Origin: CAZBYL01 sp964522805
Lineage (GTDB): Bacteria; Synergistota; Synergistia; Synergistales; Synergistaceae
NCBI GenBank assembly: GCA_964522805.1
Contig: CAZFWP010000083.1
Location: 1-8,190 of the forward strand
DNA: 8,190 nt
Reading direction: 5' to 3'
Part shown: positions 1 to 5,646 of the stretch, piece after piece
How positions within the stretch are numbered: the first letter of the stretch is position 1
Layout of the letters: the number at the start of each line of letters is the position of its first letter
Position numbers and translations under genes: made by a program
Notes under the pieces: model-generated
Told to the model about the DNA's origin: nothing
Database searches by the model: none
What the model saw: only the letters and a program-made list of their open reading frames with translations

Positions 1-340
1 AACCTTAGCTTGGTAATAATACGGCTATTTGATCAATTTGAAGCTGCCTATGCTATTTACGCGACAAGCAGGACTAAAGAACTCTAGGGTCCCCCAGCAA
101 TAGACGTATGCTCCGGCACAAGAACGTTACCACCATTTATCGGCACAGCAAAATGACACAGCCATAGGCCACGCTTTTTTCCTTATACCGTGTTATGTAC
201 GGGCGCAATATAAACTTATGTCCTTTGTGCAGCGAAATTGACTGCGTCGTCATCTTGAAATCGGCACTAATAGGATAAAAAATATCAATACAGCAAATTT
301 TTCCCGCATGTACTGAGCCTGACCGGTTATTTTTTGAAAC

Positions 341-356
341 TAACTTTAGAAAGTTA
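341..356. repeat. 16-bp inverted repeat, operator-like
   Basis: TAACTTT at 341-347 is followed by AG and then its exact reverse complement AAAGTTA at 350-356. Perfect 7-base arms with a 2-base centre are typical of a site bound by a dimeric helix-turn-helix repressor or activator. It lies about 107 bases upstream of the -35 box at 463, so any effect on that promoter would be at a distance. An AT-rich chance palindrome is the alternative. No regulator gene is present in the window. Confidence 0.35.
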
Positions 357-420
357 AAAGTGAAACGACCAAATTTATATCGATAGCCATCCGTTTAAAT
401 GTTCTGATAATTTATTCTTT

Positions 421-450
421 TTAAATGTGACGGTTATTTTACACATTTAA
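421..450. promoter_or_regulatory. 9-bp inverted repeat upstream of a promoter
   Basis: TTAAATGTG at 421-429 and its exact reverse complement CACATTTAA at 442-450 are separated by 12 bases. The centre of symmetry (about 435.5) lies roughly 62 bases upstream of the expected transcription start near 498, a usual place for an activator contacting RNA polymerase from upstream. The TGTG/CACA cores recall CRP/FNR-family half sites. However, those are spaced TGTGA-N6-TCACA, whereas here TGTG and CACA are 12 apart, so I do not assign the site to that family. Confidence 0.4.
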
Positions 451-462
451 TACAATTTTAGC

Positions 463-491
463 TTGACAGATTCTGCCATCAGAGATAGAAA
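463..491 (+). promoter_or_regulatory. Sigma70-type promoter for the small gene pair
   Basis: A perfect -35 hexamer TTGACA at 463-468 is followed by a 17-base spacer and TAGAAA at 486-491, which matches the -10 consensus at four of six positions. Transcription would start near 498, leaving a leader of about 40 bases before the first start codon. The spacing is optimal and the location directly precedes a gene with a good ribosome site. The imperfect -10 fits a promoter that needs an activator, consistent with the inverted repeat just upstream. Confidence 0.55.
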
Positions 492-539
492 GATATGTAG
501 TAGAAGCGTTATTAATTTACACTGATGGGGGGAGACAAA

Positions 540-971
540 ATGAGGGATCGCACAGTGCTTACTGCCAGACATATGCTAATGGCGCTTTTGTCTGTCATGG
601 CGCTCGTTATTGTATGTGTTGTCCCTTCCTTGGCTGACGTTCCCCATGATGAGAATATCGCCGGTATCAGCTCCGCCTTTGCGGAACGTAACAAGCAGGA
701 CACGCTCACCGTTCCCCAAGAAGATCTCACAGACAAACTTAATGGACGCAGAATATCCCCAGCACTGCTCTCTTACAGCCCAGAAGCTGCAGAGCTTGAA
801 GACCTCTCGCATCGCACGCGTTCAGGAATCTCTCAAGTCTCGGATAAACTGGTTGCTATAGATTCATCGGCAGACTCATCAGTACTATTATGTTCCCAGA
901 GGAAAGATGCTTCTTGTATTTCTGACATATCTGCGTCACTTTTTGTAAAAGCTACTCATAAAAGAGAATAA
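540..971 (+). CDS. Small exported hypothetical protein
   Basis: I do not recognise this 143-residue protein. The start at 540 is preferred because a G-rich ribosome site (GGGGGGAG, 527-534) lies five bases upstream; the in-frame ATG at 525 overlaps that site and lacks one of its own. The N-terminus looks like a Sec signal peptide: arginines in the first ten residues, a hydrophobic core at about 12-31, and a probable cleavage site after Ser-Leu-Ala, before Asp-Val-Pro. The remaining roughly 110 residues are hydrophilic, rich in Ser, Asp and Arg, with two cysteines about nine residues apart near the C-terminus that could form a disulfide. No lipobox is evident. An uncleaved membrane anchor is the alternative. 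It is the first gene of a two-gene unit behind the promoter at 463-491. The function is unknown. Confidence 0.65.
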   Translation: MRDRTVLTARHMLMALLSVMALVIVCVVPSLADVPHDENIAGISSAFAERNKQDTLTVPQEDLTDKLNGRRISPALLSYSPEAAELEDLSHRTRSGISQVSDKLVAIDSSADSSVLLCSQRKDASCISDISASLFVKATHKRE

Positions 972-1069
972 TCCCCCAAGGACTGATAGCATTTATATGC
1001 GCCCCATGCCTTGCCTCTCGCTTGCGCATGCTGTTTATGTCTATTATTGTACGGGTATATAGGGGGATT
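970..1069 (+). promoter_or_regulatory. Intercistronic RNA element masking a ribosome site
   Basis: AATCCCCC at 970-977, overlapping the stop codon of the upstream gene, is the exact reverse complement of GGGGGATT at 1062-1069, which contains the Shine-Dalgarno sequence of the downstream gene. Between them ATGCGC (997-1002) can pair with GCGCAT (1024-1029) as an inner hairpin. The outer stem would close off the ribosome site until a ribosome terminating on the upstream gene opened it, giving translational coupling across a 102-base gap. A second C-run at 1002-1005 could compete for the same G-run. The pairing is seen in the sequence; the regulation is inferred. Confidence 0.4.
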
Positions 1070-1073
1070 TTAT

Positions 1074-1247
1074 ATGATCAGCAAAGATGAATCAACAACA
1101 ACAAAATATTACGGCGCATCGCAGTATAACAAAGAGAGAACCAATCACTCGCAGTTTAATGACGGAGCCGGACTTTTTTGGCCAGCAGACGCTTTTTCTC
1201 ACACAAATAAAAAAACAAGTGGGCAGGACGCAGCCAGAAACAGATAA
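1074..1247 (+). CDS. 57-residue hydrophilic hypothetical protein
   Basis: I do not recognise this gene. The ATG at 1074 has an excellent ribosome site (AGGGGG, 1061-1066) seven bases upstream. A TTG 63 bases earlier in frame lacks a ribosome site, so the short form is chosen. The protein has no signal peptide or membrane segment. It is rich in Asn, Thr, Ser, Lys and Tyr (for example Lys-Tyr-Tyr-Gly and Ser-Gln-Tyr-Asn), has one short aromatic patch (Gly-Leu-Phe-Trp-Pro, about 33-37), and ends in a basic tail. The composition looks disordered or nucleic-acid- or partner-binding, but that is only an impression. It follows the exported-protein gene by 102 bases with no clear promoter of its own, and a strong terminator lies 16 bases after its stop. 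This supports a real expressed gene. Confidence 0.55.
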   Translation: MISKDESTTTKYYGASQYNKERTNHSQFNDGAGLFWPADAFSHTNKKTSGQDAARNR

Positions 1248-1263
1248 CACCTACTTCAAACAT

Positions 1264-1301
1264 AAAAGAGAGCCGGAAATTTGTTTTCTGGCTCTCTTTT
1301 T
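1264..1301 (+). terminator. Strong rho-independent terminator, likely bidirectional
   Basis: AAAAGAGAGCC (1264-1274) pairs perfectly with GGCTCTCTTTT (1290-1300). The stem continues through a G-T pair, one G-C and three A-T pairs to a 5-base loop (TTTGT), and is followed by T. The stem is flanked by A-run and T-run on opposite sides, so it can stop plus-strand transcripts of the small genes and also minus-strand transcripts leaving the molybdopterin operon, whose last stop is at 1450. No better terminator is visible at 1302-1449. Confidence 0.85.
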
Positions 1302-1449
1302 ATGCTATACTTTGAATTTCTAATTTTTAATGATTATTAACCTAATAAATTGATAGTATATAGGAAAATCAATAACAACAGCATAATATCACTGCCAATT
1401 CTTTTCGTTCACAGATTAAATTGCGCTAACCATTTAGAGACAAGAAAAC

Positions 1450-2274
1450 TTAATGGTGGTGTCCGCTATGAGAACCGCACTCGCTGTCCCAGCCGGAAAG
1501 GGTCTCAACTCCATGACGCAAAGCAGGCGAAATAGCTTCAAAGCACTGACGCACACCTCGCTGGCTTCCTGGAAAAGCGACTACCAGCGTTTTGCCGATA
1601 ATGACCGCGACGCTTCTAGTCAAGAACGCACGCGGAGTATGCACCAGCGTTTTAATTCTCATCATTTCACCAAAGCCGGGAACCTCTTTTTCCGCAATCG
1701 AAAGCAGTGCTTCTGGAGTGACGTCTCTCGGGGATAACCCAGTTCCGCCGGTAGTAAGCACGAGGTTATACCCCTTATGCACCCAGTTCTTCACAGATGC
1801 GATAATTTCCTCTTTGTCATCGGGGATAATTTTTCTCTCACAAACAGAACCTCCGAGAGCGGCTATCAGCGATTCCAACTCTGGTCCGGCAGTGTCGGTT
1901 CTTTCCCCGCGGCTTCCCTTGTCACTCACTGTGAGCACACCCACAGTCATGGCTCGCCACACTTCGAATTTGGCTGATACACTCATAAAACCGTTTTTGA
2001 TGACTTCAAAACTTGCATCGCTTGCCCGCCAGCGAAGCAATAGATCACTATCCCCGACGGCAAGAAAGTCCCCTCCGTTTATAAGAGTATTTGGCGGAAG
2101 GACAATGGTCATTGATTGTATCGCATTATCGTCTGTGAGAGTCTCACCGCAGCATGAATATCTGACAGCAATTGGCACTTCGTTAACACAGCTTTGTCCT
2201 GCGGCATTTTTGTGCACGTAGCACAGAGTGTGGTCACCGATAAGCGAGGGAGCATATAATCTATGTATTCTCAT
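1450..2274 (-). CDS. MogA-type molybdopterin adenylyltransferase with N-terminal extension
   Basis: This 274-residue protein has two parts. Residues about 109-262 form a MogA/MoaB-type MoCF domain, with Thr-Val-Ser-Asp-Lys-Gly-Ser-Arg-Gly-Glu (115-124), Thr-Thr-Gly-Gly-Thr-Gly (174-179), the Arg-Asp-Val-Thr-Pro-Glu motif (183-188), and Val-Pro-Gly-Phe-Gly-Glu (198-203). In the family this domain adenylylates molybdopterin with MgATP before metal insertion. The usual Pro-Gly-Ser-Pro loop reads Pro-Gly-Ser-Gln (235-238). Residues 1-105 are an extension I cannot assign; the Gly-Gly-Asp-Phe-Leu-Ala-Val-Gly-Asp stretch (67-75) recalls the barrel strands of MOSC domains, which are known MogA fusion partners, but no MOSC hallmark is seen. 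The tail holds Cys and four His (266-274). The start at 2274 is chosen for its ribosome site (GGAAAGGGG, 2283-2291) and 4-base ATGA overlap with moaC; an ATG at 2301 lacks a site. It is the last gene of the operon. Confidence 0.85.
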   Translation of the reverse strand: MRIHRLYAPSLIGDHTLCYVHKNAAGQSCVNEVPIAVRYSCCGETLTDDNAIQSMTIVLPPNTLINGGDFLAVGDSDLLLRWRASDASFEVIKNGFMSVSAKFEVWRAMTVGVLTVSDKGSRGERTDTAGPELESLIAALGGSVCERKIIPDDKEEIIASVKNWVHKGYNLVLTTGGTGLSPRDVTPEALLSIAEKEVPGFGEMMRIKTLVHTPRAFLTRSVAVIIGKTLVVAFPGSQRGVRQCFEAISPALRHGVETLSGWDSECGSHSGHHH

Positions 2275-2762
2275 TCGGAATACCCCTTTCCTGCGTTCCA
2301 TTCACCGCTCTTACCGCCTGTTTTACGGATTAAGCGGATGTCACGGACTACCATTCCTTTATCTATGCCTTTACACATGTCATAAAAGCAGAGGGCTGCA
2401 GAAGAAACGCCTGTTAAGGCCTCCATCTCGACCCCAGTAACCTCATTTGCAGTCGCCTCACAGGTGATTTTGACTGCTTTTTTCTCATGGTCAAGATCGC
2501 ATTTCACACTAACATTATCTAATCTGATAGTATGGCAAAGCGGAATCAGCTCCGGTGTTTTTTTGGCGCCCATAATACCGGCTAGCTCGGCAATGGGAAA
2601 CGGGTTGCCTTTTTTCACGCTACCGTGAGCCACCACCTCATATATTGTTTCGGGAAGGTCCACCCAACCCTCCGCCCAAGCAGTGCGGCTGGTGACGCTC
2701 TTTTTACTGACATCAACCAAGGTTGGACGTCCGTCATTATCAAAGTGAGTGTAATCCGCCAT
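2271..2762 (-). CDS. moaC: Cyclic pyranopterin monophosphate synthase MoaC
   Basis: The 163 residues match MoaC over its whole usual length (about 160). MoaC rearranges the MoaA product 3',8-cyclo-GTP into cyclic pyranopterin monophosphate as a cytoplasmic hexamer. Visible hallmarks are Arg26, Lys51, the Glu-Leu-Ile-Pro-Leu-Cys-His segment ending at His77, Gly-Val-Glu-Met-Glu-Ala-Leu-Thr (Glu112 and Glu114), Tyr-Asp-Met-Cys-Lys (Asp128, Lys131), and Gly-Gly-Lys-Ser-Gly near residue 150. As far as I recall, these are at the same numbers as in the E. coli enzyme, so all catalytic residues are kept. Its ribosome site GGAGGA (2771-2776) is formed by the last two glycine codons of moaA, and the gap to moaA is 5 bases. 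The stop overlaps the next start as ATGA. Confidence 0.96.
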   Translation of the reverse strand: MADYTHFDNDGRPTLVDVSKKSVTSRTAWAEGWVDLPETIYEVVAHGSVKKGNPFPIAELAGIMGAKKTPELIPLCHTIRLDNVSVKCDLDHEKKAVKITCEATANEVTGVEMEALTGVSSAALCFYDMCKGIDKGMVVRDIRLIRKTGGKSGEWNAGKGYSE

Positions 2763-2767
2763 TGTTT

Positions 2768-3742
2768 TTATCCTCCAATACCAGACATATGGAGCTCACC
2801 AGTTCTGACATCATTCCAACATTTAGGTTTGCTCTTTATGCTTTCAAGTATTTTATTTTCCAACACGGTAATGTCCGTGTTAGCAATGTATTCTCTTAAG
2901 GGTATCTCCGTAGGGCTGAAAAGGCAGGTGCGCAAGTTTCCTGAAGCTGAAACTCTCAGCCTGTTGCAGTTGCGGCAGAAATGGTTTGATACTGCCGTTA
3001 TTATACCGATTGAGTCACCTGTTCTCTCATTGTAATAATACTGCGCCGGACCGTCTTCAGGCAAACCTGATTTTTCCGCTTTCCAGTATCCTCCTTCTGG
3101 CAGTAATTTTAAAATATCAACGCCGCTGATAAAATCTTCTTTGTTCCATACGGAATCTTCCAGCGGCATAAATTCTATCAGCCGCAACAACAAACCGTTT
3201 TCCTTTGCAAAGCGCATTAGAGCGGGGATTTCCATATCATTAAAACCTTTGATTAATACAGCGTTCAGCTTGAGATTTTTCATCCCGGCAGCTGCGGCCG
3301 CTTTAATGCCGGAAATAACGGCATTAAAATTTCCGATTCTGGTGATAGAAGCAAATTTTTGTTCATCAAGCGTATCTAAACTGATATTGAGGGAATGAAT
3401 GCCAATGTCAGCTAAATGCGCCGCATAGGGTTCAAGCAGCGAAGCATTTGTCGTCAGGGCTATTTTCATCTCGGGAAAGGCAGATTTCAAGCCTTGCAGA
3501 AATGGAAGCATATCCTTTCTTACAAGCGGCTCTCCGCCTGTGAAGCGAAATTTTCTCACGCCTAAATTCCAGAACGCTTCACACAAGCGTTTAATCTCTT
3601 CGTATCTCAGTATGTCACTGTGCTTAATGCACTCAACACCATCGGCAGGCATACAGTAAGTACAGCGAAAGTTACATCTGTCTGTGACCGAGATGCGTAC
3701 ATAATTCAGAGAACGTCCATACTCATCTATCAGCACGGCCAT
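2768..3742 (-). CDS. moaA: GTP 3',8-cyclase MoaA (radical SAM)
   Basis: The protein has 324 residues, normal for MoaA. This radical SAM enzyme turns GTP into 3',8-cyclo-7,8-dihydro-GTP, the first committed step of molybdopterin synthesis. The SAM-binding cluster motif Cys-x3-Cys-x2-Cys is at Cys23, Cys27 and Cys30. The second, GTP-binding cluster motif is at Cys256, Cys259 and Cys273, around Asn-Arg-Leu-Arg-Val-Ser-Ala-Ser-Gly-Asn-Leu-Arg-Thr-Cys. Thr-Gly-Gly-Glu-Pro-Leu (68-73) is the usual SAM-binding GGEP motif. The C-terminal Gly-Gly tail, which reaches the active site in known MoaA enzymes, is intact. The start lies inside the end of the upstream MoeA fusion gene (13-base overlap), with GGTGG six bases ahead as a modest ribosome site, so translation is probably coupled. 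Confidence 0.97.
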   Translation of the reverse strand: MAVLIDEYGRSLNYVRISVTDRCNFRCTYCMPADGVECIKHSDILRYEEIKRLCEAFWNLGVRKFRFTGGEPLVRKDMLPFLQGLKSAFPEMKIALTTNASLLEPYAAHLADIGIHSLNISLDTLDEQKFASITRIGNFNAVISGIKAAAAAGMKNLKLNAVLIKGFNDMEIPALMRFAKENGLLLRLIEFMPLEDSVWNKEDFISGVDILKLLPEGGYWKAEKSGLPEDGPAQYYYNERTGDSIGIITAVSNHFCRNCNRLRVSASGNLRTCLFSPTEIPLREYIANTDITVLENKILESIKSKPKCWNDVRTGELHMSGIGG

Positions 3743-5646
3743 CTGTAACCACCCATTTTATCCACTCTATTCCTCCATTCTTCATCTTTCAAGCTCTCTA
3801 AAAGAGCCTTTACTGAAGGGTGAAGGATATATTCGTCGGGGATAACCAGCTCGTAAGGTTCTTCTGCTAGGGGGATAAAGTCAAGCCCCAATGCGTCAGC
3901 CGCTGATTTGATGCCTAAAGTTGCGTCAGCAAGTCCTGTATAGACTCTATTCGCCGCTTCCATATGTGTGGTGCATTGCTGCGCATAGCCCTTTATTTCT
4001 GATGACGGCTTGCCGTATTTTTTTAACAAGTGGTCAAAGAGCACTCTTGTTCCTGCGCCCGGCTGTCTGTTGGAAAAGACGAAGTCGCCGCGGCAGAGAT
4101 CTTCAAAACTATTTATCTTGCATGGATTGCCTTTTTGAACAATGATGCCCTGCATTCTATAGAATACAAGGATTCTGTGCCACTTGCTCCCGCCGGAGAA
4201 CTTTTCGATAAAGCTGTCATTATATGTGCCATCTCTGTCGTCAAGGAGGTGCGCCGCAGCCACGTGGCACTCTCCCCGTCCCATCGCCGCAAGTCCGCCC
4301 ATACTGCCAACGGCGCGTGAAACTAAATCTCCGCCCCGTTTTCTTATAGGAGTAACAAGCAGCTGAATTGCTGGATCATCGGAACCCTGAAAGAGGATTC
4401 TTTTGTTGAAGTCCACGGTTCTTGTCATCCAAACGTCAATGTCCATGCCCTTTTCACATTCAAGGGCTGATGGAGGCAAGAGGGCGATGCCGTCTGACTC
4501 CGCCAGCGCCCAAAGGACGCTGGCCCCTGATGTGAGAGCCCAGCTGTAAAGCACTCCGCCTACCACTGCGGTCTTTACGCGCAGCCATTCTCTGATACCA
4601 GCTGGGGACGAGTGCTGAACGAGTAGTTTTGCAGAGCGGGTCTCTTTAGCAGAGATTGCTTTTTTTACGAGCGGCGTCAATTCCTCTTCTTCAGAAGAGA
4701 GGAAGGCGAGCAGAGGGTAGACAAGGCCCCAAAGCACCACTGTGGTGGACATGGGAAAGCCTGGAAGACAAATAACTGGTTTTCCTCTTACAGCGGCCGC
4801 TATGGCTGGGCGCCCAGGTTTCATGCGCAGCCAGCGAAACAGGATATTTCCGCTCTGTTCGAGAACTTCAAGTGTATGGTCCCTCTTGCCTTTGGCGGAA
4901 CCTGCTCCAACCAGCACGAGATCATACTTTTCTGCACCATACTCCACCTTTTCTTTTAAGATCTCAGCATTGTCGGGAAGTATCGGCGATATGTCTACCT
5001 CATAGCCCCAGTTGCGGAAGGAGGCTTCGATAAAGAGGGAGTTGCTCTCCGCGACTGTTCCGGACTTGGGTTTTGTGTCAGCTAGCCACATTTCTTTGGC
5101 GATGATTTCATCTCCAGTGGGGATGAAAAGTGCCTTAGGTTTTCTCGCTACAGGAACTCTGTCAATTCCGGCGCAGAGAAAGAGTGAGATTAATGCAGGA
5201 GAGACAACCTCCCCCTCACGGGCGATTATCTGGCCTGCCATAACATCTTCTCCAAGAGGGCGAATATTAGCCGATGGGGTGAGGGTCTTTAGCACCATTA
5301 AATCCTCACCGTCCAGCGATGAATCCTCAACCATTAAAACAGCGTTGGCCTGCTGCGGCACATCGGCACCTGTGTTCATCCAAGCGTAGTCTCCGCTTTT
5401 AATACGCTTCGGAGTTGCAGGGGACGCTCCAATAGTCGCGGCCGCATCTATGGCATAGCCGTCTACCGCTGAAGCCGCATAGTGGGGCACGTTTCTGCCG
5501 GCGGTAATATCAGCAGTCAGTGTGTGTCCCAGAGCTTCCGCGATGTTAAGTTCCGTATAAAATAAACCGCGAAGACTTTTGAAAGCTTCCTTTAAAATCG
5601 ACACAGCCTCTTCAAGATAGACATGTTCTGGATACTGCTTTACCAT
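3730..5646 (-). CDS. MoeA fused to a periplasmic-binding-protein-like domain
   Basis: This is a 638-residue two-part protein. Residues about 1-410 are a MoeA unit: Ala-Val-Asp-Gly-Tyr-Ala (60-65), Pro-Thr-Gly-Asp-Glu (176-180), a glycine-rich loop ending in Arg-Asp (247-256), Met-Lys-Pro-Gly-Arg-Pro (275-280), Leu-Pro-Gly-Phe-Pro (294-298), and a small C-terminal barrel domain. MoeA inserts molybdate or tungstate into adenylylated molybdopterin. Residues about 420-638 form a PBP-like (COG1910/PF12727-type) domain, with Gly-Ser-Asp-Asp-Pro-Ala near 421-426 and Asn-Arg-Gln-Pro-Gly-Ala-Gly-Thr-Arg near 526-534. This domain resembles molybdate-binding and LysR ligand-binding folds, but has no signal peptide, so it acts in the cytoplasm. 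The ATG at 5644-5646 is chosen because GGAGG (5654-5658) lies seven bases upstream; the ATG at 5652 abuts the site. It overlaps moeA by 7 bases. The fusion is a known architecture; its role is unproven. Confidence 0.9.
   Translation of the reverse strand: MVKQYPEHVYLEEAVSILKEAFKSLRGLFYTELNIAEALGHTLTADITAGRNVPHYAASAVDGYAIDAAATIGASPATPKRIKSGDYAWMNTGADVPQQANAVLMVEDSSLDGEDLMVLKTLTPSANIRPLGEDVMAGQIIAREGEVVSPALISLFLCAGIDRVPVARKPKALFIPTGDEIIAKEMWLADTKPKSGTVAESNSLFIEASFRNWGYEVDISPILPDNAEILKEKVEYGAEKYDLVLVGAGSAKGKRDHTLEVLEQSGNILFRWLRMKPGRPAIAAAVRGKPVICLPGFPMSTTVVLWGLVYPLLAFLSSEEEELTPLVKKAISAKETRSAKLLVQHSSPAGIREWLRVKTAVVGGVLYSWALTSGASVLWALAESDGIALLPPSALECEKGMDIDVWMTRTVDFNKRILFQGSDDPAIQLLVTPIRKRGGDLVSRAVGSMGGLAAMGRGECHVAAAHLLDDRDGTYNDSFIEKFSGGSKWHRILVFYRMQGIIVQKGNPCKINSFEDLCRGDFVFSNRQPGAGTRVLFDHLLKKYGKPSSEIKGYAQQCTTHMEAANRVYTGLADATLGIKSAADALGLDFIPLAEEPYELVIPDEYILHPSVKALLESLKDEEWRNRVDKMGGYRWPC

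Larger units (their letters stand above)
1..462. other. Gene-free AT-rich leader region
   Basis: I see no open reading frame with a plausible start and ribosome site on either strand in this stretch, and no tRNA or rRNA signature. It becomes more AT-rich towards its right end, where two perfect inverted repeats and then a promoter occur; these are listed separately. The region probably serves as the upstream regulatory region of the small plus-strand genes and as a spacer from whatever lies to the left. I found no convincing terminator stem followed by a T-run, although there is a T-run near 175-180. An unannotated small RNA cannot be excluded. Confidence 0.6.

Noticed and set aside
114..147. 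Direct repeat CGGCACA at 114-120 and 141-147
   Set aside because: It is only seven bases, with two copies and no context; expected by chance.
191..214. Promoter around TATAAA at 209-214
   Set aside because: No acceptable -35 hexamer at 16-18 bases upstream and no gene shortly downstream.
421..450. Canonical CRP/FNR binding site
   Set aside because: The TGTG and CACA cores are 12 bases apart instead of 8, so the helical phasing is wrong for the family.
610..861. Alternative plus-strand frame inside the exported-protein gene
   Set aside because: It has no ribosome site and lacks the signal peptide organisation seen in the chosen frame.
1011..1073. TTG-initiated extension of the 57-residue protein with a Cys-rich hydrophobic leader
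   Set aside because: There is no ribosome site upstream of the TTG, whereas the ATG at 1074 has an excellent one at ideal spacing.
1592..2221. Long plus-strand reading frame opposite the mog gene
   Set aside because: It lies wholly antisense to a confidently identified MogA protein, has no ribosome site and yields a sequence without recognisable domains.
1957..2274. Naming the N-terminal part of the MogA protein a MOSC domain
   Set aside because: Only a vague barrel-strand resemblance is seen; the usual MOSC signature around the conserved cysteine and Gly-Asp-His-type motif is missing.
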